64,000 nt of DNA, taken from contig NC_052018.1 in the NCBI RefSeq assembly GCF_015832195.1, forward strand, positions 65,471,666 through 65,535,665, given 5' to 3'. The notes under the pieces were generated by a model. It made no database searches, was not told the origin of the DNA, and was given only the letters and a program-made list of their open reading frames with translations. Below are positions 1-13,833 of this stretch, one piece after another. The stretch is from Motacilla alba alba (Eukaryota > Chordata > Aves > Passeriformes > Motacillidae). A program made the position numbers and the translations under genes. Every line of letters begins with the position of its first letter. Position 1 is the first letter of the stretch.

Positions 1-3000
1 GCAACCATCTGTGCCAAACTGTTAAAAAAAATCCCACCAAGGAACATCTACCACAGCTTTTATCTGGATGTTAGTCCAAGTGCTCATAGCGAAGCATTTA
101 TTCTGCTGAACAATTTTTGTTCCCATTGTTGATATCATTCCTGTAGCCAAGAGGAGTCTGGAGATACAGGATATTGACAGGGAAAAATTGGAATATGAGG
201 AAACTCAGGAAAACATGACATAAACTGCAAGTGAGTAGTGAGAATGAGATAAATCAAAATCTTTGGCAGGGAACTCTGCCAGACTTATTACCTTACATTA
301 TTCCTGATCTTAAATAACTTTCAAATGACAGCCTCTTTAGAACAAGCTATCCTCCCCTCATGTGAAAAAGTTCTACATTCAAAATGTGTGAGAAAGCAAG
401 ATTCAGTAAGTAATTTTCTAGCTCTAACTGGAGGATTCAGACACTGCTTTCCTTCATTATATATTAAGCTCATCTGTTGTACTTGCTAGAACATAAACAA
501 GAATGTCAAGCCTAGCTCAGAGTTTTATGTAAAATGATTTATAGGATGGAATTGGTTGGGGCTATTCAGAAGAAATCCCAGAGACTTTCTCATAGCCAAT
601 AGAAATAGATAAAATTGGGTAGCCCCAAGGGTATACATAACCTTAAGTGACCTTTTGTCTGTGCTGCTTCTTACTGACATTATCCCACATTAATGCAAAT
701 TCGTAAATGTGGATTCATGATGTGAATTCATTGGTTGCATTACTGCTGATTTATTGCTATTTATAAAAAGAGGACAGTCCCCAGCTAAAATCAAATGGTC
801 TCTAGGAGCTCCTTAGTGTGTGCTCTGCTGCAGGGCAAGCAGGGTGGGACTTCACATCACCCTTGGGGTCAGTAACAGCTGGGGGAATACATGAACTCTG
901 TTGTTCAAGCACTTGCTCTGGATTGACAGAAAGGTATGTTCAGTAACTCTTTTAATCCCCTCTTAGGTTGGTGAGGGTTTTCCATACTCATTCAAGCTGG
1001 AGGCAAGGTTTCATCATGGAAAACATTTCAATGGGATGTTTCCTTAACTTGCAACAGCACATAAAAACTGGAATTAAATTGTGAGCCTCTCCAGCAATTC
1101 TGTTTATTCAGGTGTATTATCAATGTTTATTGTTGGCCTCCTTCCACACACAGCATACCAATGAAATGGGCTGTTGGCAAAAATAAAGTAGAAAAAAGAC
1201 AGTTTGGGGAAGATCTCTGTGTCAGAGATATCACAATCTAAGGAATTATGATTGAAAATTAGTATTCTTATGCCATATAAACTGTTCTATTGCATGGAAG
1301 TACATGATTGTGCAGACATAATGCTTTTCCATTAAAATCACCCTGATTTTAAAGTCCTAAATCCCTGTAAAACCCTGCCTCTATGCAGCTTTACTCTTTT
1401 TCCATTCCTCCAGCAAAGAAAATAAATGGGATTTTTCTAGGGTGATATATGTCACTTCTCAATCTCCTGAGCACAACCAGCTGTCTCCATTTCATGGGAG
1501 ATAAATAAAAGACTTTGGATGTGCCTTAAGTATCATCAGTCAGAGGTGTATTTGATTCAGTGCTTTACACATCACAGCTCTCACTTTTTCCGCCCTGGAC
1601 TGCAAAACGTTTCCTTCCTAAGAAGAAGACAATGTTGCCTGTGTCATAGGGGAAAGATTTTGTAGAGTCTACAGCTTGTGCTTAAGATAACTTCTCTGAG
1701 AGGATTTAATCTCTTTTCAGAGTGTCTTTTCTTGCAGTAAACACCTGCTCCGTATTAAAAATTTCTCATTGCTTTTAGGATTTTAGGCAAAGTGAAGGTG
1801 TCTTTCCAAGCCTGTGTACTCAATACACACAGATGCTACCTATGTTTAAAATATTACAGCTGTCATTGGAAGCTACCTTTCAATCAGTGTTAGTCAGCAT
1901 AAAGTGACAGAACAACTCTGCAGGCATTTAACATTCCATTTACTGCTCACCAGTACATTATTCTCTGTTCAGTCCTTTTGCACAAGGAAAAAAAAAAAAA
2001 AAATTGTATGGTGTGCCTTTCCTTGGGAACTTTAGTACTATTATTGATGGCTTATTATTAAAATGTGTTAATGGGTTTTCTTTTTTCATACAAGTCTCGA
2101 TGCTGAATTCATTTTTCCATAATGAGGTTTTTGGAAATCACATAGAGAGTGTCAGACAAAAAGTATGAGTAACATTTCTGCTACTATTTTCTATCATAGT
2201 GTTGTGACAAAACCATGAGATTTCTTAGACTTTCTGGGCTAAACTTATAACATCTATTCTGATACTGACTTTGCTTGTGAGCTGATTTTGATATAGCATG
2301 GAACTATTCACTTCTGGTGTCTGCAGAAGAGTTGCATAATTTTACATTAAGGAGAGAAGAAAGGTCTCTCACCCAAAAAAAAAAGGACTTGCACTTAAAT
2401 ACGCACCCATTAAAAGAAATTTCTAATAGAAGAAAAAAAAAAGAAGAGAGTTTGAAAACTGGACTTGATCATATAAATCATTGTGTCTACATGGAGACTT
2501 TGCTTGGACTCATTTCCCCTCCAAACCCTTGGTCTCTGCAGGATGAATACCTTCCAGAGCAGACTGTGCTTCTTTCTTTATTGGGGGCACTTAAGGAGGT
2601 GATGAAATGCCTGTAATAACCATAAAAAGGTTATGCAGAGTCTGATTCTGCAGAGTGCATCCAGCAACACCAAGACAAAAATGGTTTTGTTTCCTTAAGT
2701 CTTCCCTGCTCCAAAGGATTTGCAGCACTTCCTTGCACTTTCATTTTAATAACTATGAACAAAATATGTTACAAAGAAAGCTCACATTAGGTTTGATTTT
2801 TTTTTCCTATTTAGTACTTCATATTTTAAGTATTTAAATATTTTAAATCTTATCACAAGAATTTTTGGATCATTATGGATAGAATGTCTTTTGGCTTATA
2901 GCAGGGAAAACAGGATCTGTTGGCTGTTTGGAGAGGATTCTCATATAATCCTCTATTAATATTCCAGGAAAGGTTTTGACTGTCAATGTATTCTCATCAG

Positions 3001-5596
3001 TCTAAAGGTCTCCTTTTTTTTCTCCTTTTGAATTGACATAACTAATGACAAGAAGCAGTAAAGCTTTGAAGACGAAAGCCACTTCAGTCCTTTACAGCTG
3101 GCAATTCCTCTGCCTTCATGTGCTTATGCAGGAAGTTAAAAAAATTCAGAGCATGAAGAAAAGTTAGCATCCAAGAGGTGTGATTTATCTTCCTCTGGCT
3201 CCTGCACTCCTCTGCTGTCAGGCTCAGAAGATGTCTGTAGCTGCAGCTTTCAAGACACACATTAACTGCAAAGTCTTTGCTGAAGTCTCCCCGCTGAAAG
3301 GCTGGAGAGGTGGAGGGGCTGGGCAGTGGACATGGAGCAGAGGATCTGGAGAGGCAGGGGAAACCCAGCAAGAGACTAGTGTTTTTTAAATAGCACAGCT
3401 GGTTGGGGGAAATTGTAGATAACAAAATACTTTCAGATAATTCCACTGTTCTCTCCAATAAGCTATTGCTATAAATTTCTCATCATTTGAAAGGGATGAA
3501 AAATGTCTGAACTCTTCAGAGCTGTGCCAGATTAGTCTTAGCAGGATATGTTTCTTAGTACCTGGCTTGCAGTAAACTAAGGTATTGGCAGAAAAATATC
3601 CAATATGGAAAGAAATGCATAAATTGTCCCTTACCAAAAACCAGAACCTCATCAAAGAAATTCATAGAAATCGCCTGGAGAAGGATTCTGCAGGAGAACA
3701 AATGCCTAGATGCTGACTGCATCTTCCTTTGCCAAAGTCTCTGGTAAGCTGGGAACACTGGGCAAAACCTCTGGCACTGCCTGCAGAAATGGGTTCTGTC
3801 ACAATGCTCCCTGGGCCCATTGTGGGGAGGAACCATCACAAATCAGCACAGAGCAGTGCCTGGGGAGGCATTGGCTGAGCAAAATTGCTCTGGCTCCAGC
3901 CACCTCAGAGTGCATTTACCAGTGTTTCTCATTGCCCTCAAACATCCACCCCAAGAAGGGCCCTTTTGCTTCTTGTCCATGTCAGCTGTTTATCTATTAC
4001 AAAATGCATGTACACAGAAGAAAAATGAATTATTTTGTTTTGTTGTTTTTTTTTTTTAAATCACCTTTGTCCTTCCCTGACTCATTTCTCTCTTACTTAC
4101 GTTTCAGTTCTTCCTTTCCCTCTGATTACTTACCCCAAAATTCCCAACAAGCAAGTATTCAGCATGTGGCAAATGCTACCTTAAAATCCCAAACACCCAC
4201 ACAGCAGCAAGCAGGTGAAATTAAACCAGGTCAGGCAAGAAAAGTTATGAAAGTTCTAAACAGTGAATGCTTCTGGAGAAGTTGCAGATACTTGGATACA
4301 ATCAGATTGAAGAAAGGATAAAACATACAGTTTACAAACAAGTAGAAGAAGTAAAATCTATTAATCTGTCAAACCAGCAGACCTGAAGTGGCAAACTACA
4401 TCAAGGAAATGGCTGTTAATAGTTTTTCAAAGGGAAAAAAATATTAAAGAAAATCATATTGAGAGGCAATCGCTTGTCAGAAGCTGTCTCATGAACTCCT
4501 ATTAAGGTAGCAATAGATTAAAATTTAAAGTGGACCGAGTACACATTTGTATCTCAGACTGGCAGGTACTGGTGATAGGTAGGAAAGCCTTTTCTGTAGC
4601 AGGTGGAGCCATCAATTTTTTACAATCACTTTGAGCATTTCCACTTAAAATTACTTACTTGCTACTAAAGTAAGCTAGAATGTTGTCAATTCACACTTTA
4701 ACTACCCTGCCCTTTTCTTATGTGACACAAAATCTTTTCATGGCTGAATTGAGGTTTATAATAGAGTGCAAAAATTACTGTCTGGCTGAATTCCTGGGAG
4801 TAAGGACTCAATACTCTGTGGACTTAGCTGGACTAAGCAGCTGCTCATTTGAAGATGTGAGGGACAGGATTGGATAATACTGTCTGAAATCCAGAGGAGA
4901 GAATCCTGTATTGGTCTGGGAATCGCATATTCACCATCCTCTCTAAGGCTCCTAAATATACCACGACTGAATACATCAACTTTTTATTGACTTTGTAAAG
5001 AGGGTGCCTCAGCAGAGAGGAAACAAAGACAAGGAACTAATGCAATACATAACTGTAAATGGTTACAGGTTTTGGATGGAAGTTAGAGTTGGGATCTGCT
5101 GAATTCGCATGGTTTAGTTCACAGGCACACCAGGAAGTAAAGAACTGGAAGCTGCAGCTTGAGACATCATTAAATATCTATGCTTGTTGCCCCTACCAGC
5201 TGCTTTGAGAAAGCTAAGCTTCTAAAAGGTTTGCAAAAAGCATTCCCTGCAATTCCAATCGCTGACAAACAGCTCACAGAAGCTTTTATTGTGAGTAGTA
5301 TGCCAGACAGGCAAGGCAGACTTGCTGCTCTCTGGACCTGGAAGTTACCACCCAAACACTTGGGTCCCTACGTGTTTTAATTTATGAAAAGGGACATAAT
5401 CCCCAAGACTGACTGGAAATCAAATGTTTTGTTCTTGCTACACCACTGTTGAGAAGGAGAGTCCTATGGCTACATCTCAAAACATCAAGGACGGAACACT
5501 TAACTCATCTTTCTTATTTTAACACTATAGTTATGGATCATCTGGGTAATAATTATTATACAGAGCATGAAAACATAAAGGATTCACAATATATAG

Positions 5597-5633
5597 TAAG
5601 TAAGTAAATAAATAAATAAATAAATAAATAAAT
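5597..5633. repeat. (TAAA)n microsatellite with TAAG start
   Basis: Tandem tetranucleotide: two to three TAAG units followed by about seven TAAA units. It lies in non-coding sequence. Confidence 0.95.
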
Positions 5634-6073
5634 GTGTGCATATTCTCTCTAGTTCTCTGTAGGCTTTCCATGCACATTTCCAGTTTGAAAACTGAAGCAG
5701 CCACTAGAGGATGATCTGCTCTCATTGATAGATGGGCAAGCAGCTCCGGGACTTCCTGAACTTTAATATCAGCCCATATGCAGCCTCAGTTATTTTTCTT
5801 TGGATGTGTTCCATTTTTTCCCAAGCTGTATGAAGAACTAATTTGATTTCTCTTTCACTGTTCTGGCACAGACACTTAGGCTTCTGAAAATCAGTTAATT
5901 ACATAAAGCACTGTCTTTTAAATTCTACAAGTTTCAATCACCATGGATATGTGGGGACAAAGGACAAGAGGCACAGAAGAACTGGCACACTGTACACTGT
6001 GAAACATTATTAGGCAGCATCAACCCAAGGAAAGCACCATTTTGTTCCACAGGGACACTTTAAAAAAAATTAG

Positions 6074-6111
6074 TTCTCTCTCCCTCTCTCTCTCTCTTTC
6101 TGTCTCTTTTT
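6074..6111. repeat. CT-rich simple repeat
   Basis: An imperfect CT dinucleotide tract that degrades into CTTT and T at its right end. Confidence 0.9.
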
Positions 6112-6486
6112 AACAAGCAACATTTCCAGTGCACTATATTTTTTTCAAATTCATTCTTTCTCTTTTATTTTCCAAACTCTAACATGGCTATAGCTTTCTT
6201 CATAAAACTTCTTTCCATTGGATTAATTCATCCTCTTTCTTATCTGCCAGAGTTCTTTGTAGGAGGTGATTCAAATACTTAGTTAACTAAAAAATTGAAT
6301 GTCCAGACAGAGCTGACCCGTGCTGACCAATTAGTGCAAAAATTCTTTGGTCCTGGGGTGAGAGGAAAGTTTTCAGGGACTGGAAAAATTTTCCCAACGT
6401 AACCCTGGAAACTTCTAATGAGCTAACACCATTACTAAATTTCTGAAAGTCCTCTCTCTGCACCATTGTCGTGTAATATGGCAGTT

Positions 6487-6568
6487 GAAAGAAAAAGAAA
6501 AAAAAATGGAATGAAAAGGGAAAAGGAAAAAGGAATAAGGAAAAAGGAAAAGGACAAAAAGGAAAAGA
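6487..6568. repeat. A/G-rich purine tract (AAAAGG-like units)
   Basis: Roughly 80 nt that is almost all A and G on the plus strand, built from irregular GGAAAA and GGAAAAA units with a few interruptions (ATGG, AATAAGG, GACA). Confidence 0.9.
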
Positions 6569-9500
6569 TTGTTGATTTTTTTTTGTCTAGGTATAACAAG
6601 CATCTTTACAATTAGCCCTTGATGAGAGTACACTCTGAAAATGAGTCAAGCAAGACCCTGACCACTCACTATCCCATCTCGCAGAACCAAAACTAGGGCT
6701 TGGGAATCCAAAGAGCACTTTCTCTATCCCTGTTAAAAGGACTTGTACAAACAGTCACCCAGGAATATTACATAGATAAATGAGCCACTAAACTCTGGCC
6801 TGGAACTTTGGGGTGTATCAGGGATGAGTGGGTGAACCTGGAATGCACAAATGTGGCAGAATTTCTGTAAGGGGAAGAAAAGTTTAGAAATGTCTGCATA
6901 TATGCCCTTTGTCTTTCAGGAGAGAAGGGTTGGTTTGTGTTCTTTTACCACTCATATTTTTACATCTTGATAAAAAAGATTGAGAAGATTACACTCAGCC
7001 TGAAAAGGAGAGAATCTCTTACTGAGTAGCTGATCAGAGGTGCTGAGAAGTGACAGCTCTCAATTTTGAGGATTGAGGAACCCAGCAGGGCACTGAATGC
7101 AGTAACTACACTAGAGGGAAATACTAACCACAGAGAAAAAATGGAAGTGACTGCATAAGAGTTGATAGAAAACATTTAAAGGCTGCTACAGATCATTGCA
7201 TTCAGGAAAAGAAAATAAAAATAAAAAGTTAAAGGTTTTCTGAAAGCTCCAGAAGCCAAAAAGTGTTTGACTTGTTATAATGGTGGTACACACTGAAACT
7301 CGTCTTAACCTCTTAAGAAAACCAACTCCCAGGGATCCAGGGAAGAATTAGCATAAATATCTAAATGTGCAAATGTGTGTGAGAGCAAAAATGAGAGAGG
7401 AAGAGATTCTTTTAAAGATTATAGTAAGGTATCCTCAAAGCAACTCTAGTTTTGTTAAAAGAAACTTCTTCCAATGGACCTGACATTTCAGCTTGCAGGT
7501 CTGACATCTCAATCTCCTCACATGAGGCAGATCTGAGCTGCGGGAGGTAGAGGAAGTATCCATTACAGAAAAGAAAGAAACTTCTAAAGTTATTAGCAGG
7601 CAGGCACAATGTTGAAGGAGAAAAAATAATGTCAGAGGAGGAAAAAGTTTTTTGTTTGAAAGCACCAGCAAGTTTCCAAATTTAAGTTCCTGCTCTGATT
7701 CCATACTCGAGAAGTGGCTGGTAATTTGTTCCACCTGTTCTGGCACTTGGCACTGGGCTCAGTCAAAACACTCAGCCCTGTGCAGCCAGTGGCTGACTCA
7801 AGCATTACAAGTGCTCACCTGTGACACTGCCCAGGCACCTGCTGTGGCCCTGGTCTCACTGGGGAGGGCAGGAGACACAAGGAGGGACAAGGTAGCTGCG
7901 GGCGTGTTTGCCAGCTCTGCATCACTAGCATCCCTGCAGAGCAGCAGGCAGCCCTGGAGAAGGCACAGCAGCCTCCTGGGACCCAGTGGTACACATGGTG
8001 CTTGCTGGTTCTGTGGTTTCCTCTCAGATGTGTGCCTGAGTGGCAGCTACACCTGCAGCAGCAGCAGCCCCAGGACCCCAGCAAGGACATGGAAGGCAGG
8101 GGCCATCTCAGTGCCTCACAGCAGTGTCCCTCTGCTCTTTGGTGGCATAGCTCCTCTCCTGCTTGACTCCTAATGAGCTCCCATGAGCAGAGCATGTGAT
8201 GAAGGACAAAGATTTCCAGCAACACTAAGCCCTCACACTTAAAGTATGCTTGCATGGAGGTCTCAACAGAGCTGTCCTCTGAGGTAATGTGTCTTGAAAA
8301 AGAGCTTTGAAAAGATTTCCCACTTGTGGCTTTAATTCTGTACTACAGCTGAAATTATTTAGTGTTCAAGGATGCACACCAGGGTGTGAGGGAGCCCCCA
8401 AGTGCTGCTGTTAGAGGGAGAGCACCAGGATCAGAACAGGGAGGGCTGAAGCCAAGAGGCAGGAGCTGGAAAGAGGCACTGTGATGAGGACTTTGACAAG
8501 AGCATGCTTAAGACCACAGACAAGGAATCACAGAGTTTGGCAGAAAAGGAAAAGAAGAGAGAGTGGGCATAGGCAGGATTGTGAGGTCAGAGGGGCCAAC
8601 TCTGCCCAGGGATAGGAGGGCACCAAACAGGATGTCCAGTCCTGGGTGCATCCAGCATCCTGCTGCTCTTGGGGGTGCAGCCAGCAACCACAGGCAAGCT
8701 TCATTCCCTCCATATAGCACTGCTGGGCAGAAAGGGCAAAAGGGCTCAAGTGCTGACAGAAGGGCTGGAACCATCATCTGAATTTTATTGTGTTGTCTTC
8801 AGGAGGCCTCTCCATCCCTCAGAATCCTGACCTGCAGACCTGCAGTGATGCTGCTTGCCTTCCCCACTGGAGCACTGCAAATCTTGGCTCATTAGTGTTT
8901 GTAGCCTGCTTTAGAACCCTTAACTGAGATGTGCTAAGGAAGCAAAACACATTAGGCACAAAGTACATGGATAATACTGGTGCTCATACAAAATATGCTT
9001 CAATAAAAGCTTAATAACTTACCAAGAGGCAATAAACCCAAGTGTTACCTCAAATGCATTATGCATGGCTAATTTCAATTGCTGGCATGTTTCTGCCTTG
9101 GAGAGACAATCAGCACACACTGTTTCAGAAAAGGTCTTCACAGATAAGCAAAATATAACATAATAGTCTCCTTAGCTGGCAAAAATCAGCATCACTCCTG
9201 TGACTGCTGAGTCAGTTTACACCAGCTGCATAGCTGGGCCCATTTTTGCTTGGAATGATCAAAATGACCAATTTTCCTCACCTGCTGGGACATTTGGGCA
9301 CTGTGGCTCAGAGATGGAGCTGATGGAGGACTGGGGCTCCCCAGACAAATTTACATGCTCAACTTCAGTCAAAAAGATTATGTCATGATTGTAATCTATT
9401 TCTGAATTGAAGGAAATTCTTGGAATGGCCCTTGGGAATTGAGGGCACAGTGGTATTGTGATCATTTGGAAAACTGCCATAATCACTTTTTCTACAAAAA

Positions 9501-11655
9501 GAATATCCACATCACACATTGTGGAGGGGAGAATTTTTAAAGAGATGAGGCAAACTGACCTGAGTGGATTAAAGCTGAGGCATAGATTTTTAACAGAATG
9601 AGGTAGCATTGGGTAAAATAGTTTTCCTCTTGTCACACTGGAATAATCAGTCTAGGCAGCCCTTGTTCTTGCAGTGAGTTGAAAATTGTGGATCCTAACT
9701 GTAGAGTCAGTTCCCTGGTCTCTAACTGCCTCTTAATGTGAAAAAGTGATGGAAATAATTTTTGTCATGTTCTTGCATGCTGAGATGTCATAAATAATTA
9801 GAAGCATATTTTGTGAATTATGCTCAACTTACCAGCAGGAAGACATCCTGGAAGTTTTTAAGCCTACTTGCATTAAAAAATCTAACCAACCAACCAAGCA
9901 AAAAAAAACCAAAACAAACAACCAGAGCAAATTGTGTTAATAGTCTCTAAAGACTTTTCATATTCCTATATTCTCAGTGGAAAAACAGAAAATTGTATTT
10001 TCCTCCCTTTTTTTTTCTTTTTCACTTTAAACTACAATTGAAATATAGTTAAGCAAGAACATTTCAAACATTGTTTCTATACAGAATACTGTGTATGTTC
10101 CTAATTTTCTGTGCTCTGAGCAAGCCTCATGACCTGGCTGAAACTTAAGCTCATAGGTGTGCAAAGACTAGGAACTCTCATCCCCCTTTGTCTTTCTCTA
10201 TTTCGAATGGCTGCTTTTCTATACACAAGGATCTTCAAATTCCACTTACCACATGGACTGACTTCAATTTCCTTTTTTTTTTTTTTTAGCATCTGCTCAC
10301 TTCCCATTCCCAGCATCTCTTTCTCACGCCCACACTACTCACCCCTCGCAGCAATTTGCAGTCAAGCTGTGAAGTTGCTCAGAAAACTAACATGGCCAGG
10401 AGCAAGCCATTTCTCAAGTAATTGTTCAGCCACTTCAGTCCCATAGGTACGTCACTGAATGGTGGCACAAACTATTTGCCAGTCCCAGAGGGAAGAGACT
10501 GAGTAGAACAATCTCTTTGGTAGCAGCACTGAATTATGCCATCCTAAGGTGGCTTTCCAGATATGCATGATACCAGTATCAGGCTATTATCATGCTGCCA
10601 GAGTGCCAGATTTTTAAGAAGGAAGGAATGTTCTTACCCAAATGTTTGTTTCTACTGCTCTTGCAGTGCTGAACAGCTCAGTACTGGCACGTGCAGTGGC
10701 TGCGGGGGAAAGGGGCTGTCACCTCACCTCCATGATGGGGCTATTGCCCTGTTCCCAACTTTCTAACAGATCTAGCAAAATGATATGCCAGCTGATGTGA
10801 CAGAGACTTAATTTTCAGGTAAACCAGCAAACTATGTTATACTGTGCATTTTCATTGAGCAAAGCTCAGAAATTAAGAGGCTGGGCTCACGCTGCACAAG
10901 GAAGTCCATGGAAGTCACTTTGGCACCAACTCAGGGTGCAAGCTGAACTGCATCGGTGCTGTGATTCAAGAATATCCAAATGCTGTATATTCTCAAAATT
11001 CTTCAGCTGAGCAATTCATGCTATTTTCTAGAAAACTGTTTATAATCACCATAACTGATAAAATGCAGGAACACACTATGAAAAGGAAAAAGAATCATCC
11101 TCTGAATGTCATGGCACAGCAGGAAAATGAGCAGGATGGTATTTAAACTGTGAAGTAATGTGCACACCTACAGTATAAATGTTCTTTATCAAGCATCATA
11201 CCATCATGAACAGGATGGCAGGCAAAATATGTTATATAATCTCTTGCAAGAAGATGAGACACAAATCCCAACATAAGGAAACTAAAAGGGCTGATTTTCT
11301 GCTCTTTCCCAAATGGCAGAGGGTAAAAGGAAGAAATGTTCATGCAAAGGTTAAAGAAAATTTCTGGGAAATTAGAATAAGTACCACCAAATTAAATAAC
11401 CAATTAAACTCAGTGTCTGAGACAATTCAAAGATACAAATACCATCAGAGATACTGGAAAGCAGCAGCAAACAGTTGTGAGATAAGTTGGTCTATTACAA
11501 AATAGACAAGGAAAAAGAATGGATTTGTCTTTACTTTTCATATTGTTGTAATTTTATTCAGGTCATTTATGTCAACTCATAGTCAAGAGAGACCATGGAT
11601 GGTAAGACTAGTGACATTATTCACCACATTCCAGGTAAAGAGAGTTTTATTACTA

Positions 11656-11751
11656 TTCTTCTTCTTCTTCCCCTTCTTTTTCTTTTTCTCCTTTTTCTTC
11701 TCCTTCTTTTTCTCCTTCTTCTCCTTCTTCTTCTTCTTCTTCTTCTTCTTC
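11656..11751. repeat. 96-nt uninterrupted homopyrimidine tract, CTT-type
   Basis: Every base from 11656 to 11751 on the plus strand is C or T. The right third is a clean CTT trinucleotide array, and the left part is mixed CTTTTT/CTCC. A TTA trinucleotide array follows at about 11757-11780. The poly-Phe and poly-Leu open frames across it are artefacts of the repeat. Confidence 0.97.
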
Positions 11752-11756
11752 AAACT

Positions 11757-11780
11757 TGTTATTATTATTATTATTATTAC
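11757..11780. repeat. (TTA)n trinucleotide microsatellite
   Basis: About seven TTA units lie immediately after the pyrimidine tract, so the two form a compound microsatellite. Confidence 0.93.
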
Positions 11781-13545
11781 TTACTCTTGCTATTAATATT
11801 TTTTATTTACCATGGATATACCAGAAAAACAAGGGCAGTAATTCACTAATTGCTGGTAAATCTATGAGTGACTGTCCTCTTAAAAATTAAATCTTACTGC
11901 ATTTTGGGTTATTTAGTGACTCCAGTGACTTTGTATGCAGTACCTAAGCATGTAAAAAATATATAAGACAAGAATAAAAAAATATTTTATGTGTTTTGTT
12001 ACCAATTATAAGAGTGACTCAGAAGCCAGCAAATAAAAACAAAATCATCCTTCAAAATTCATCACAGTATGAAGTTCCTTATGACATTGGTGAGCAAGCT
12101 CAATAATTTGTTTAATGAACTCAGTCACAGATGGAGACTACACTGGAGACTGTTCAGAAGCAATTCAAAGTTCTTCTCAAAATTAACTGTGTCAGTCATT
12201 TGGGGACCAAACCTCACCCGAGTGTGAGAGGACAGAGAACTGGTTGCACTACCTGTGCCTCATATAAGTGTATGTCAAAGCCAAGAGAGCAGGGAGGAGA
12301 AACAGTGACGTGTACCTGAAAAAGCACTGCTTCTTGATTCCTGCTGGTTTCATTCTGCGGGGGGGGGGGAAGGAAACCAATCACCTCTCAGGCAGTGGCC
12401 TAAACAGTGAAACAAAAGGCAGTAAATAGGCTGGGCTATATTCATTTTCGCTTGATAATCTAATTTTTTCTCTATACCCTTTTCAAAATGGGCTTGTGGG
12501 GAGATGGCTACGTTGAGATTCTATCTCTCTGCCAGGCACTTTTCACAGGGGCTCTGCTTCTCACAGTATGCCAGTAGAGACAGCATGCTGCTTGCAGTGG
12601 TATGGACATTTTCTGGACTCTTGGCTCTAATTCAAGTTTAAGATCCTCTGCAAGGAAAAGCCGATGTCCTGGAAGGGGGAAAAATTGTTCTCTGAGTGGT
12701 CCCTTTGATGCCCGCTAGGCTGCATGAGGAGCAGGGATGGAAACAATCACCAGCTGTGTTTCCTGCAGGAGCTGCTCCCATCCAGGGACACGTTTTCAGC
12801 CACCCCCTGAGCTGGATGCTCACAGGGGTCCCGTGTGTCCTGTTCCATGCCCTGTGTCCCATGCCATGGTCCCAGTTGCGTAGAGGATTTGGCAGAAGCC
12901 AGCCCAGCACCCTGCAATCCCCCCCACAGAGCTGCTGCCATGCTCAGGACAGCTTTAGACAAGCTTGGTCACAAACTTGTATCTGAACAGCCAAAGAATA
13001 CTGACATGTCATTTCAGGCTCCTCTGCCTGATACACTGTTCTGAGCCCAGATTTTCTGACTCCTAGCTCAGCTGTCCTTTTCAATAATTTTTAAACCAAC
13101 ATTTTAATTTTTGTTGTAATTATTTACAAGGTTTCATTTGCTCCTCACTATTCTCCCAGAGACTTTCACATCACTCAATCTTTGAACTCTTTCTGGCAGG
13201 TAAATAGTTTTGTTTTTCTTATTGAGCAAATGAGCTCTGCTGTTTTATTTTTATTATTGATAAGGGATAATAAAACACCATACTTCACTGGTAATACAGG
13301 CCTGAAGTCCTCCTTCAGCACAGAGAAATGGCTCCAATCCTCCATACAAGATGAGGCTTTGGGTTAAGGAACTCTCGACTGAACCCACAGATGTCCCAGT
13401 AAAATTCCTTTTTCTGTGATTGTGCTGCAGTGAAATAATTTTCTCCCATGAAGGAGATATGTATGATAAATGATCAGGTTATTTTTATTCTAAATTGTAT
13501 TTTATGAGAAGAAGTCATCGGAAAAGTGAGGATCCAAGAGGTTCA

Positions 13546-13800
13546 GTGTTTAAAGCCAGAAGGAGCCATTAGATCATCCAGTCAGGCTTCTGAAATATCA
13601 TAGGCCATTAAATTTCATGATGGTATCTTATATTAAATCCAAAGGCTTTAGAAAAACTAAAGATTTTCAGGCGCTCACATCTTTTGAGGAGATTAGGCTG
13701 AATGTTACAGGCAGAATACCAGAGAGACCAAGCTGCTGCCAGAGGAGTAGTGAATGGCAAAGAATTGATCAGCTGCAGGACATTCCTGGAAAATAATGCC
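13546..13800 (-). mobile_element. Degenerate ancient CR1-family LINE 3' fragment (probable)
   Basis: The segment at about 13551-13620 resembles the reverse-complemented 3' region of old amniote CR1-type LINEs, which in reptile genomes reads roughly as 'gccagaaggnaccattagatcatc(t)agtc ... cacaggccattaaatttc'. The match is from memory and weakens past 13620, so the right edge is a guess. An A15 run follows at 13819-13833. If correct, the element is inserted on the minus strand, is heavily truncated, and has no coding capacity. Confidence 0.45.
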
Positions 13801-13833
13801 CTCATCACTGGGGAAAGTAAAAAAAAAAAAAAA

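Larger units (their letters stand above)
1..13545. other. Intergenic, gene-poor sequence downstream of EPM2A
   Basis: I see no coding exon, RNA gene or CpG island here. Open frames of up to about 200 codons exist, but their translations are low-complexity or unlike any protein family I know, and none has paired splice signals of note. The contents I can name are simple repeats: an A16 run at 1988-2003, a TAAA tract near 5597-5633, a CT tract near 6074-6111, an A/G tract at 6487-6568, a T15 run at 10273-10287, and a 96-nt pure pyrimidine block at 11656-11751. Slightly GC-richer patches lie at about 7730-8180, 8380-8780 and 12680-12950. They could be worn repeats, but I cannot assign them. Confidence 0.6.

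Noticed and set aside
3710..4321. 203-codon open frame, plus strand
   Set aside because: The composition drifts across a T-run, there is no domain or splice context, and overlapping open frames exist in two other frames. Chance is the best explanation.
7652..8255. Overlapping open frames on both strands (173 and 146 codons)
   Set aside because: Both are open because this GC-rich patch has few stop codons. Neither looks like a protein family.
8380..8780. Possible CR1 remnant in a GC-richer patch
   Set aside because: A few words such as AATCACAGAGTT recall the CR1 end, but the alignment does not extend.
11569..11849. Poly-Phe and poly-Leu 'proteins'
   Set aside because: Direct translation of the CTT/TTA microsatellite.
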